A stretch of 12,953 bases of DNA, taken from Proteiniphilum sp. UBA4084. Its GTDB lineage: Bacteria > Bacteroidota > Bacteroidia > Bacteroidales > Dysgonomonadaceae. Below the pieces are notes generated by a model that did not search any database, was not told the origin of the DNA, and saw only the letters and a list, made by a program, of their open reading frames with translations. Both the position numbers and the translations under genes were made by a program. Positions within the stretch are counted from its first letter, which is position 1, and each line of letters opens with the position of its first letter. Location: contig DFYK01000063.1 of assembly GCA_002383605.1 (NCBI GenBank), positions 18,226 through 31,178 of the forward strand. The letters are read 5' to 3'. Below are positions 1 to 7,789 of the stretch, in pieces.

Positions 1-186
1 GAAGGAATGCGCTTCTGGGATCTGGTACGCTGGGGCGATACCGCGTTGTTGACCGAGAATATGCCCGAATTTAACAGCGTGCGCACCTGGAACGATAACT
101 GGAAACTCCTGCCCATCCCGCAATCTGAGATCGACAAAACAGCCGGCACCGAGTTTGCACTGCAACAAAATTTGGGGTATAATTAA
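1..186 (+). CDS. SusD/RagB-family glycan-binding lipoprotein, C-terminal end only
   Basis: Partial gene: the window opens inside it, so only the last 61 codons and the TAA stop (184-186) are visible. The fragment shows the typical SusD C-terminus: an RFWDLVRWGD-type helix motif near the start, then a KLLPIPQSEID motif and the ending NLGYN. SusD proteins are alpha-helical TPR-like outer-membrane lipoproteins that sit as a lid on a SusC TonB-dependent transporter and hand oligosaccharides to it. A susC gene is expected just upstream, outside the window. The stop is followed after 73 bases by the PKD lipoprotein gene on the same strand, so this is the third or fourth member of the beta-glucan locus, whose later members define its substrate. 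Family assignment is firm from the C-terminal motifs; ligand specificity is inferred only from the neighbours. Confidence 0.93.
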   Translation, partial: EGMRFWDLVRWGDTALLTENMPEFNSVRTWNDNWKLLPIPQSEIDKTAGTEFALQQNLGYN

Positions 187-188
187 TT

Positions 189-224
189 GATTTGATGATT
201 TAATGATTAGCAGATTTGATGATT
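189..224. repeat. Pair of 12-bp direct repeats in the susD-to-lipoprotein gap
   Basis: The 12-mer GATTTGATGATT occurs exactly at 189-200 and again at 213-224, start to start 24 bases, with a related TAATGATT between them. The 73-base gap is very AT-rich and contains no hairpin or gene. It may be a slippage-derived spacer; no regulatory role is evident. Confidence 0.6.
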
Positions 225-259
225 ATAATCGATAAAAATGATTTAAATAAGAAGATAAT

Positions 260-1774
260 ATGAAGAATATAATAAAACAGATCACGTGGATGTGGCTGCT
301 GCTCCTGGCCATTGCATCATGCAGCCCGCAGGAATTCGATGATTATGCCCTGGGCGATGTAGCGGTGTTGACAGACAGTGAGGTCTCCTTTACCCAGTCT
401 GTTTCTCCTACCAGTGATAATATGCTTACTTTTACCAACACTACCCCACTTCCGGAAAACAGTGTCTACACCATTCGCTGGGATATGGGAAACGGCGCTT
501 CGGGGAATAAGCCTGTAGCTGTTGGTCTCTATCCGTTTGCAGGTGATTATATGGTTACACTCTCCATTTATTTCCCCGATGGGAGCGTCGCCAAAAAAAG
601 TGCAGTAGTCAAATTTACTGAAAACGATTACAGTCTGGTAGACACACCGGCCTACAGGAACCTGACTGGAGGGGCCAATGATGCCGATGGGAAGACCTGG
701 GTGTTCGACCAGTACAATAATTTTGCTGCCGAGGTGAAAGCAGCCACAGGTTTCAACGTGACCGGCCACATGGGACTGGGTCCACAGGGATCACGCAGTC
801 AGGATTGGTGGGGTGCTGCACCGAACGATAAACACATGTGGGAAATGTATTCCACAAAGTTTACCTTTATCCAGAACGGTGTGCAGCTCAAAATCGTAAA
901 AAATGGGAACGAGGGTTATGGGCGAAAAGCCAGTGCTGCGAGTGTAGGTGGATTTACTGTGCATGCTACCTCAGGAGATGATGCGATGTTCACTTATAGC
1001 GGTGGTGACTATACTTTCTCCATCGATGAATCGGGAGAGTACCCGATCATCACGCTGGGAGGCAATGCATACATGGGATATTATTGCGGGAGCCAGCAGT
1101 ATGAGGTCATCTATCAAACCGACAAGGTGATGGCGCTGAGAGTGAATAATACGGTGGAGGGCCAGGACTGGGTCTTTGTCTACTGTCTCGAAGCGTTGAA
1201 TGTGGAAGCACCGCCTGCGCCGAAAGAGTTGAAAGCAATCCCACTTTTCGAAGACTTTGAGGGGAGTGAGATATTGACTTTCACTCAGGATGATATGGGA
1301 GGTGCCACCAAGAGTGCCGTGATTGGAAATCCTGTACCGCTGCCTATTAACGAATCGTCGAAAGTATATCGCTACTGGAAATCGACCGGTTTCTACAGCA
1401 ACCTCTCCTTCACTGCGCCAAATTACAAGTTCGACCTTACCACTCAAAATAAAGTCAGGGTAAAGGTATTTATCCCCTCCTTCAACGATTATACTACTGA
1501 ATATGCGGTAGCCGGCTCCTGGATATCGAACAAAAAACTATTGCCACAACTGGCTGTGAAGCTCCATAACAGCGAGAAAGGTGGCGATGCGTGGCAAACA
1601 CAGACAGAAATAGTAAAAACCAACCTGGAGAAAGACAAATGGCTGGAGCTTGAATTCGATTTTTCTGCTGTAGCCGACCGGGAAGATTATGACAAGATTG
1701 TGATTCAGTTCGGTGCCGAAGGACATGCCGGACCGGGGTTCTTCTATCTGGATGACTTTGAATTTGGTGAATAA
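260..1774 (+). CDS. PKD-domain surface glycan-binding lipoprotein (SusE/F-position SGBP)
   Basis: 504 residues. A hydrophobic signal peptide ends in a lipobox (IAS|C, Cys21). The mature end CSPQEFDD is acidic, like the export signal that sends Bacteroidota lipoproteins to the cell surface. Residues about 35-120 look like a PKD-type Ig fold (WDMGNG near 74-79, then AGDYMVTL near 94-101). Residues about 130-315 form a second beta-rich domain full of aromatics (WW at 183-184, WEMYS at 194-198, YYCGSQQYEVIYQ at 274-286). Residues about 325-504 look like a C-terminal carbohydrate-binding jelly roll, opening with LFEDFEG and closing with FFYLDDFEF. There are no hydrolase catalytic motifs. It sits directly after susD and before a GH16 gene, the usual place of a surface glycan-binding protein in laminarin and mixed-linkage-glucan loci. 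It probably holds beta-glucan at the surface alongside SusD. The domain limits are read by eye. The ATG at 260 directly precedes the signal peptide. Confidence 0.82.
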   Translation: MKNIIKQITWMWLLLLAIASCSPQEFDDYALGDVAVLTDSEVSFTQSVSPTSDNMLTFTNTTPLPENSVYTIRWDMGNGASGNKPVAVGLYPFAGDYMVTLSIYFPDGSVAKKSAVVKFTENDYSLVDTPAYRNLTGGANDADGKTWVFDQYNNFAAEVKAATGFNVTGHMGLGPQGSRSQDWWGAAPNDKHMWEMYSTKFTFIQNGVQLKIVKNGNEGYGRKASAASVGGFTVHATSGDDAMFTYSGGDYTFSIDESGEYPIITLGGNAYMGYYCGSQQYEVIYQTDKVMALRVNNTVEGQDWVFVYCLEALNVEAPPAPKELKAIPLFEDFEGSEILTFTQDDMGGATKSAVIGNPVPLPINESSKVYRYWKSTGFYSNLSFTAPNYKFDLTTQNKVRVKVFIPSFNDYTTEYAVAGSWISNKKLLPQLAVKLHNSEKGGDAWQTQTEIVKTNLEKDKWLELEFDFSAVADREDYDKIVIQFGAEGHAGPGFFYLDDFEFGE

Positions 1775-1796
1775 AAATTGATTAAGCGCGGTAAGA

Positions 1797-1822
1797 GGCT
1801 GCCGGTGGTTAAACCGGCAGCC
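1797..1822 (+). terminator. Strong hairpin inside the operon, before the GH16 gene
   Basis: A perfect 10-bp stem, GGCTGCCGGT (1797-1806) with ACCGGCAGCC (1813-1822), encloses a 6-base loop. A further AAGA/TCTT pairing outside it is possible with one bulge. The tail is TTCTT, not a full T-run. The GH16 start codon lies 14 bases downstream of the stem. It is therefore either a leaky terminator or a 3'-end stabiliser and processing site for the upstream SGBP message. Confidence 0.7.
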
Positions 1823-1835
1823 TTCTTCAGAAAAT

Positions 1836-2951
1836 ATGAAAAGAATGAGTACAATACTGATTACGCTTGCTATGATGTTGGCAGCATGTGGCGGGAACGA
1901 TCCGCTCCCCGATCCGCCTAAGCCGGATGTGGTAGTAAAGTTTGAGATTTCTCCGGCGACAACGTTGTTTTCAGACAAGGAGGAGACGAAAAATATTATC
2001 GTGACGGCGAATGGCGACTGGACGGCCACCTCCGGTCAGACTTGGTGCAGCCTTGCACCCGACAAAGGGGGAAACGGACAAACCCTGGTAAAGATCAGTG
2101 CCACGGCAAACCCGAAAGAGGAGGTGCGAAATGCGGAAATAACCTTTACTTCAGGAAAGTATAGCCAGAAATATACTGTTACCCAGACGGCCGGCATCAT
2201 CCCAAATTACGTCCCTGCCGGTTATCATAAAGTATGGGGAGAAGAGTTCAACGACGACCGCCTGAGCGGGGGAAAACCTGCACTGCCCAATACGTCGAAA
2301 TGGTGGTACGAGAATCTTCCCAAAGGGAAAGTCAACAATGAGTTACAGACCTATGTCGGCGGTTTCCGTGATAACGATACCGTGGCAGCTGTTTCCGACG
2401 GCACACTGAAGATCATTGCCCGGAAAAGTGGTGCCGATATCATCTCAGCACGCATTAATACCATCGAAGCCTGGGCCTATGGCTATTTTGAGGCACGGCT
2501 GAAGATGCCGTCAGGCAAGGGTACATGGCCTGCCTTCTGGATGATGCCAAAGAATTTCACCGCCTGGCCGCTCGACGGGGAGATTGATATCATGGAGTAT
2601 GTAGGATATCAGCCAAACGTAGTACATGCGACAATTCATACGGAAGCATACAACCATGTGAAAGGGACCCAAAAGGGAGCGACCCGTACCATTCAGAATG
2701 CTGAGACTGAATTTCACATCTATGCGATGGAGTGGACGGCTGATTACATCAAAGGGTTTGTGGATGGTGTAGAATATTTCTTGTTCAACAACGACGGTAC
2801 AGGAAACAAGGAGACCTGGCCCTTTAACATGCCCTTTTATCTGAAGCTGAACCTGGCATGGGGCGGCGACTGGGGTGGTGCACAAGGTGTGGATGAATCA
2901 AAACTGCCCGCTTCCTATGAAATTGATTATGTACGGGTATATCAAAAGTAG
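1836..2951 (+). CDS. BACON-GH16 endo-beta-glucanase (laminarinase type), lipoprotein
   Basis: 371 residues. The signal peptide ends in lipobox LAAC (Cys18), so the enzyme is anchored in the outer membrane. Residues about 33-118 form a BACON-type Ig domain (VTANGDWTATSGQTWCSL pattern, closing with YTVTQTAG), often found in Bacteroidota hydrolases. Residues about 130-371 are a GH16 jelly roll: YHKVWGEEFN start, GYFEARLKMPSGKGTWPAFW core, catalytic EIDIME at 249-254 (nucleophile E249, helper D251, acid/base E254), NLAWGGDWGGAQGVD, and the end IDYVRVYQ. The EIDIME bulge form with the WGGAQG segment is typical of laminarinase and lichenase-like GH16 members, which cut beta-1,3 or mixed beta-1,3/1,4-glucan internally. 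No key residue is missing. It lies 61 bases after the SGBP and 53 before GH3, in one operon. The start at 1836 gives a normal signal peptide; ATG at 1845 is an in-frame alternative. Exact substrate is uncertain. Confidence 0.93.
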   Translation: MKRMSTILITLAMMLAACGGNDPLPDPPKPDVVVKFEISPATTLFSDKEETKNIIVTANGDWTATSGQTWCSLAPDKGGNGQTLVKISATANPKEEVRNAEITFTSGKYSQKYTVTQTAGIIPNYVPAGYHKVWGEEFNDDRLSGGKPALPNTSKWWYENLPKGKVNNELQTYVGGFRDNDTVAAVSDGTLKIIARKSGADIISARINTIEAWAYGYFEARLKMPSGKGTWPAFWMMPKNFTAWPLDGEIDIMEYVGYQPNVVHATIHTEAYNHVKGTQKGATRTIQNAETEFHIYAMEWTADYIKGFVDGVEYFLFNNDGTGNKETWPFNMPFYLKLNLAWGGDWGGAQGVDESKLPASYEIDYVRVYQK

Positions 2952-3004
2952 ACACAAGAGTCAAGATACAAGACCGCTGATCACTGACATCTAAACTAAA
3001 TTAT
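2952..3004. other. GH16-GH3 spacer with degenerate CAAGA repeats
   Basis: This 53-base spacer holds three near-copies of a CAAGA core (CAAGAG, TCAAGA, ACAAGA) within about 20 bases. There is no hairpin and no T-run, which is consistent with co-transcription of GH16 and GH3. Confidence 0.4.
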
Positions 3005-5347
3005 ATGAAGAAATTTTATTTTATTATTCTTTTCATTCCATTCCTTGCAGCCTGCAATGAAGGTGCAAATAAAACCAGAACAAATCTGGATGCAGGTATT
3101 GAGAAAAAGATCGACAGCATCATGTCACAAATGACGCTGGAGGAGAAGGTGGGACAGATGGCCCAGTTTACCATCGATCTGATCGGGAAAGGAGGTAACG
3201 CTTATTTCAGCGAGGAACCTTTTGAACTGGATCCTGCCATGCTGGATACGGTGATCGGGAAGTACAAAGTGGGTTCAATCCTCAACACCAGCAACAACCG
3301 GGCACGCACCACCCAAGTGTGGGAGAACGCCATTCGCACCATCCAGGAAAAGGCGCTGCAGGAGACCGGTATCCCCGTGATTTACGGAATCGATGCCATT
3401 CATGGCGCCACTTACACCGCCGGTGCCACATTCTTTCCGCAAAGTATTGGAATGGGTGCCACCTTTAATACCGCGTTGATGGAAGAAGGATCACGTATCT
3501 CCGCCTACGAGACAAGGGCAAGCAATATCGCCTGGACTTTCGCACCGACGATGGATCTGGGTCGGGATGCACGCTGGTCGCGCCAGTGGGAAAGCTATGG
3601 AGAGGATGCATATCTCAATGCCCGAATGGCAGTCGCTTCCGCAACAGGATTTCAGGGAAACGACCGGAACAATGTCGGGAATCAGCACATCGCTGCCTGC
3701 CTGAAGCACTACATGGGTTATGGTGTGCCTGTCTCGGGAAAAGACCGAACGCCAGCGCTGATCTCCGAAAGCGAACTTCGCGAGAAATATTTTGAACCTT
3801 TTCGTGCTGCCATTGTCGAGGGAGGTGCCCTTTCTGTAATGGTGAACTCGGGAATCATCAACGGAGTATCAACCCATACCGACTATCGCCTGCTTACACA
3901 GTGGCTGAAAGAAGAGCTGGGGTTCGACGGGGTAATCGTGACCGACTGGGCAGATGTGGCCAACCTGCTCAACCGCGACCATGTGGCGGCCGATTACAAG
4001 GGAGCAGTGAAAACGGCGATCATGGCGGGTATCGATCTGGTGATGGAACCCTACAACCTCGCTTTTTGCCCCACACTGGTGCAATTGGCAGAGGAGGGTG
4101 AGGTTCCCATGGAGCGGATCGACGATGCGGTACGCAGGGTGCTGCGGTTGAAATTCCGCCTGGGACTCTTTGAACGCCCCTACTGGTCACGTGCAGAATA
4201 CCCCGATTTTGGTAGCAGGGAGAATGAGTCGGTAGCCAAATCGGCAGCCGGAGAGTCGATCACCTTGCTGAAAAATGAGAACAACGTCCTCCCGTTGCCC
4301 GCCAATGCCCGCATCCTTGTATCGGGTCCCAATGGAAACTCCATGCGCACGCTCAACGGCGGCTGGAGCTACTCGTGGCAGGGTGAGAAAACCGAGGAAT
4401 TTGCGCAGCAGTACAACACCATCTATGAAGCGTTACAGCTTAAATTTGGCGAAACGAATGTGCGATATGAACCGGGCGTTACCTATAAGATGGAGGGACA
4501 GTATTACGAAGAGAATACACCAGAAATCCAAAAGACCGTTGCAGCCGCTGCAGGGGCAGATTATATCGTTTTGTGCGTGGGAGAGAACTCCTACTGCGAA
4601 ACTCCCGGCAACCTGGATGAGCTGACACTCTCTGAAAACCAGACAGCACTGGCGCTGGCATTACAAAAAACAGGTAAACCGGTGATTCTGGTGCTCAACG
4701 AAGGACGTCCCCGCCTGATTCGAAAAATTGAACCGGGAGCAGCAGCCGTTGTGCAGACCTACCTGCCGGGCAACTTTGGTGGTGATGCGCTGGCCGAAAT
4801 CCTGCGTGGCAATGTGAACCCGAGCGGCAAACTGCCCTATACCTATCCGAAATATGAGCAGGGACTGATTACCTACGATCACAAACCAAGTCAGAATATC
4901 AGTGGAAAGATGGAGGGTGCGTACGATTACGGTGCGCAGACATCGGTACAATATCCGTTCGGTTACGGGCTAAGCTATACTACCTTCAGTTATTCAAATC
5001 TTCGGGTCAACGACACCAGCTTCACGGCCGATGACCGGATCACCGTATCGGTAGATGTCACCAACAGTGGAAGTGTGGAAGGCAAAGAGGCCGTGCTTCT
5101 CTTCAGCAGCGACCGGGTGGCTACACTCTCTCCCGATGTACGCCGGTTGCGTGGTTTTGAGAAAATCTCGCTCAGGCCTGGGGAAACGCAGACCGTCACT
5201 TTCGAACTCAAGGGAGAAGAACTGGCTTTTGTCAATGAAAAAGGGAAGTGGACCCTTGAAGAGGGCGAATTTATGTTGCAGGCGGGTGATCAGACAGTAG
5301 ACATTCACTGCACAACATCCAAAATCTGGAATACCCCCAACAGGTAA
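3005..5347 (+). CDS. GH3 beta-glucosidase, lipoprotein
   Basis: 780 residues, a normal size for three-domain GH3 enzymes. The signal peptide ends in lipobox LAAC (Cys17). The N-terminal TIM-barrel (about 30-390) carries VIYGIDAIHG (126-134), the substrate-binding KH pair (K234-H235) and the nucleophile motif VIVTDWADV with D314. The second alpha/beta sandwich domain (about 410-630) carries VGENSYCETPG, where E532 aligns with the known general acid/base of plant and bacterial beta-glucan exohydrolases. The C-terminal fibronectin-III-like domain is at about 690-770. The enzyme is complete. It should release glucose from the non-reducing ends of beta-glucan oligosaccharides produced by the neighbouring GH16. 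The lipoprotein anchor puts it in the periplasm-facing or outer-surface membrane; the residues after Cys17 (NEGANK) are only weakly acidic, so inward-facing is possible. It is the last gene of the operon, with a terminator 23 bases after its stop. Confidence 0.95.
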   Translation: MKKFYFIILFIPFLAACNEGANKTRTNLDAGIEKKIDSIMSQMTLEEKVGQMAQFTIDLIGKGGNAYFSEEPFELDPAMLDTVIGKYKVGSILNTSNNRARTTQVWENAIRTIQEKALQETGIPVIYGIDAIHGATYTAGATFFPQSIGMGATFNTALMEEGSRISAYETRASNIAWTFAPTMDLGRDARWSRQWESYGEDAYLNARMAVASATGFQGNDRNNVGNQHIAACLKHYMGYGVPVSGKDRTPALISESELREKYFEPFRAAIVEGGALSVMVNSGIINGVSTHTDYRLLTQWLKEELGFDGVIVTDWADVANLLNRDHVAADYKGAVKTAIMAGIDLVMEPYNLAFCPTLVQLAEEGEVPMERIDDAVRRVLRLKFRLGLFERPYWSRAEYPDFGSRENESVAKSAAGESITLLKNENNVLPLPANARILVSGPNGNSMRTLNGGWSYSWQGEKTEEFAQQYNTIYEALQLKFGETNVRYEPGVTYKMEGQYYEENTPEIQKTVAAAAGADYIVLCVGENSYCETPGNLDELTLSENQTALALALQKTGKPVILVLNEGRPRLIRKIEPGAAAVVQTYLPGNFGGDALAEILRGNVNPSGKLPYTYPKYEQGLITYDHKPSQNISGKMEGAYDYGAQTSVQYPFGYGLSYTTFSYSNLRVNDTSFTADDRITVSVDVTNSGSVEGKEAVLLFSSDRVATLSPDVRRLRGFEKISLRPGETQTVTFELKGEELAFVNEKGKWTLEEGEFMLQAGDQTVDIHCTTSKIWNTPNR

Positions 5348-5369
5348 TTCATATTTTTCATAAAGATAA

Positions 5370-5416
5370 ACCGGCTACCTGCTCACGATTCAAAGGCAGG
5401 TAGCCGGTCTGTTTTT
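5370..5416 (+). terminator. Intrinsic terminator of the beta-glucan operon (possibly bidirectional)
   Basis: A perfect 13-bp stem, ACCGGCTACCTGC (5370-5382) with GCAGGTAGCCGGT (5396-5408), encloses a 13-base loop and is followed by CTGTTTTT. It lies between the convergent GH3 and helicase genes. Read on the minus strand the stem is followed by TTTATCTTTAT, so it may also stop helicase transcripts. Confidence 0.9.
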
Positions 5417-5436
5417 GCCGTAACGGATCTGTATGA

Positions 5437-7584
5437 TTATTTTTTCTTTTTCCTTTTTTGGGTCTCCGGAAAGTGAATCATGCGGGACTCTATGCCGTAG
5501 GTCGTAATGTAACTGGTGATGAGTTCGAGAAACTGTGCCCCAAACCGTTGCACCTTTATCTTGCCGAAACCATCAATTTTCAGCAACTGTTTTTCTGTCT
5601 CGGGCAGGTAATCGGCCATCTGTACCAGCGTTTTTACCGATGCGACAATATAAACCGGCAGGTTTTCTTCTTTGCTGATTTTGTTTCGCATTTGCACCAG
5701 TTCGCTCAGCAGTTCCGGGTGGATCGATTTGAGTTGTGTGCCCGTGCTGTCGCGACTGTAGGAAGTGATGACGAAGACCGGTTTCCTGAACAGGCTCCGT
5801 GCCTTGTAATATGCCTCTACGCTAAAGTCTCCCGCAGTGGCGGTGATTAGCTGCTTCTTCAGGGCTGCCGCAGTAAATATGGCGGTGATATCATCGTCGT
5901 ATTCCCGTGCATTGGCTCGGTTATCGGTGGTTGCTGCCGATTCCTGTATGGAACGCAGCAAGGTCTCAATTTTGTCGGCAAAGTAGGTGGCGGATGCATT
6001 GATCCGTGCTGCGAGGAAGTTGCTGTCGACCGGTGTTAGGCGGAAGATTTGCTGCAGCTGCATCCTGAATTTAGTGCCCACCTGTTCTATTTCTGACAGC
6101 TGCTGACAGATTCCATCCACAAAAGGAAGGGTTCCTTCGCTGAAGGAGGATTCATTTTCTTTTGTGGCAAAGTACCAGGAACGTGCCATTTGAAGAAGGG
6201 GCGAGAAGTCGAATAATTGCAGCTGCAACGTCATCTTGAATTGTTCCTTTGCTGATTGTAACTCTCCGGCAATCAGTGTTTCTTCCGTCTTGGAGGAGGA
6301 AAAGCGGACAACCTGCTCGTCCACCCCAATGCTGTAACGGTTGATGGGGCTTTTCAGCACCAGGTTGTTGAGTGAACGGCAACGGCTCAGCGCCACGTAA
6401 ACTTGTCCCGGAGAAAAAGCTTTTCCAGCATCGATGATCGCTTTGTCGAAAGTAAGCCCCTGGCTCTTGTGGATGGTGATGGCCCAGGCGAGCCGCAGGG
6501 GGAGCTGTTCGAAGGTACCGATGATCTCCTCCTCCACCGTTTGATTCTCCGGGTTGGTGGTATAGCGGATATTCTCCCAGGTTACCGGCGAGACGGTTAT
6601 TTCATCTGCATCGCCGGGGCAATGTACGGTAACCACCTCGTCGCGGATGCGGGTGACGGTGCCTATTTTTCCATTGAAAAAACGACGGGGTGTTTCGGTG
6701 TCATTCCGCACGAACATCACCTTGGCACCCTCTTTCAACTCAAGTTGTTGCTCCACCGGAAATGCGTTTTCCGGAAACTCACCCTTCACCACTGCCGTGA
6801 ACAGATGTGCCTTGGTATTGATTTTCTCCAATTCGGTGCTGTTGATGCTGTCGGCGCTGAAATTATGCGTGGTAAGCGTGATATAATTCTTTTCGGGCGA
6901 CGGGTTAAAATGCGGCTCGTAGCGGCTTTGCAGCAGACTGTACCCTTCCGGTGAAAGGGCATCGTTCCGCACCTCGTTCAAAACCCGGATAAAAATGTTG
7001 TCGGACTGCCTGAAGATCTTGTCGAACTCCACATAAACAGGTGGAGCTTCCTGCATGACGCGACTGTGGAAAAAATAAATTCCCTGGTAATAAGCCGAAA
7101 GTATCTGCCATTCATCCGCCTTGGCTACAGGCGACAATTGATAGAGATCGCCAATAAAAATCATCTGCACACCGCCAAAGGGGTCGGCACGGCGGTGGCG
7201 GACATGGCGCAGCACCGTGTCGATGGCATCCAGCACATCGACACGCACCATGCTGATCTCATCGATCACCAGCACCTCCAGTTCACGGATTACGTTGCGG
7301 CGAGCACTGCTCATCTTCATGCGGGCAATCAGCGCCTCCCGTCCGGTCGGGGTCGGCGTAAAAGGAGTAAATGGCAACTGAAAGAAGGAGTGAATGGTGG
7401 TTCCCCCTGCGTTGACAGCGGCCACGCCCGTGGGTGCTACGACCGCCAACTGCTTTGTTGTCTCTGTACGCAAATGCCTTAGGAAGGTAGTTTTCCCTGT
7501 TCCGGCTTTTCCTGTTACAAACAGGTTCCTGTCGGTGTAGGTTGCAAATTCTTTTGCGCATTCATATGGAGAGAACCCGGACAT
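5437..7584 (-). CDS. Pif1-like SF1 DNA helicase with C-terminal HRDC domain
   Basis: 715 residues. The N-terminal half is an SF1B/Pif1-like helicase core: Walker A GKAGTGKTT (25-33), motif Ia APTGVAA (50-56), Walker B VIDEIS (106-111), motif III GDLYQLSP (145-152), motif V TIHKSQGLTFD (370-380) and motif VI VYVALSRCRS (395-404). After a less conserved helical stretch (about 430-610), residues about 620-690 match an HRDC domain (HPELLSELVQMR ... LLKIDGFGKIKVQRFG), an accessory nucleic-acid-binding fold known from RecQ and RNase D. The protein ends in a lysine-rich tail KRKKKK coded by an A-rich stretch. It is expected to be a cytoplasmic ATP-dependent 5'-3' DNA helicase for genome upkeep. It has no functional link to the sugar loci on either side and is convergent with GH3. 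The start at 7584 puts the Walker motif at the usual distance from the N-terminus. Confidence 0.92.
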   Translation of the reverse strand: MSGFSPYECAKEFATYTDRNLFVTGKAGTGKTTFLRHLRTETTKQLAVVAPTGVAAVNAGGTTIHSFFQLPFTPFTPTPTGREALIARMKMSSARRNVIRELEVLVIDEISMVRVDVLDAIDTVLRHVRHRRADPFGGVQMIFIGDLYQLSPVAKADEWQILSAYYQGIYFFHSRVMQEAPPVYVEFDKIFRQSDNIFIRVLNEVRNDALSPEGYSLLQSRYEPHFNPSPEKNYITLTTHNFSADSINSTELEKINTKAHLFTAVVKGEFPENAFPVEQQLELKEGAKVMFVRNDTETPRRFFNGKIGTVTRIRDEVVTVHCPGDADEITVSPVTWENIRYTTNPENQTVEEEIIGTFEQLPLRLAWAITIHKSQGLTFDKAIIDAGKAFSPGQVYVALSRCRSLNNLVLKSPINRYSIGVDEQVVRFSSSKTEETLIAGELQSAKEQFKMTLQLQLFDFSPLLQMARSWYFATKENESSFSEGTLPFVDGICQQLSEIEQVGTKFRMQLQQIFRLTPVDSNFLAARINASATYFADKIETLLRSIQESAATTDNRANAREYDDDITAIFTAAALKKQLITATAGDFSVEAYYKARSLFRKPVFVITSYSRDSTGTQLKSIHPELLSELVQMRNKISKEENLPVYIVASVKTLVQMADYLPETEKQLLKIDGFGKIKVQRFGAQFLELITSYITTYGIESRMIHFPETQKRKKKK

Positions 7585-7612
7585 ATGTTGAAGTTTGTTG
7601 ATATTAAAAGGG

Positions 7613-7620
7613 CAAATCTA
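7613..7620 (-). promoter_or_regulatory. Candidate -7 box for the helicase gene
   Basis: On the minus strand this reads TAGATTTG, an 8/8 match to the Bacteroides -7 consensus TAnnTTTG, 28 bases upstream of the helicase ATG. No clear TTTG -33 box is seen at the expected distance, so it is a partial match only. Confidence 0.45.
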
Positions 7621-7722
7621 CAAAAAAATATCGCCATTAGAAGGATATGCTGACGAGAATGGCATAAATAATGAATCAGAACGAATACGGATACTTTAAA
7701 AGACTTTATGCAAAAATGCATA

Positions 7723-7753
7723 ATTGATTGAAATAAAATAATCGTTATATTTG
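7723..7753 (+). promoter_or_regulatory. Candidate Bacteroides-type promoter for the propeller gene
   Basis: ATTG (7723-7726, 3/4 of the TTTG -33 box), a 19-base spacer, then TATATTTG (7746-7753, 8/8 of TAnnTTTG). It lies 36 bases before the ATG at 7790, in the divergent helicase/propeller gap. Spacing and both boxes fit the primary sigma promoter of Bacteroidota. Confidence 0.6.
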
Positions 7754-7789
7754 TTGTCTAACTCCATGTAGTCAAATTATCTTTAACGA

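Noticed and set aside
189..224. CRISPR or attachment-site reading of the GATTTGATGATT repeats
   Set aside because: There are only two 12-bp AT-rich copies 24 bases apart, with no cas or integrase genes nearby; simple slippage explains them.
971..1447. 158-codon minus-strand frame opposite the SGBP gene
   Set aside because: It is a shadow of the lipoprotein gene, with no signal peptide, motif or promoter.
4275..4625. 116-codon plus-strand frame inside the GH3 gene
   Set aside because: It lies fully inside a well-supported GH3 gene in another frame, its product is rich in Arg, Ser and Pro with no motif, and it has no promoter or start context.
6403..6954. 183-codon plus-strand frame opposite the helicase
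   Set aside because: It is antisense to the conserved helicase motifs and reflects the codon use of the real gene; its product has no recognisable domain.
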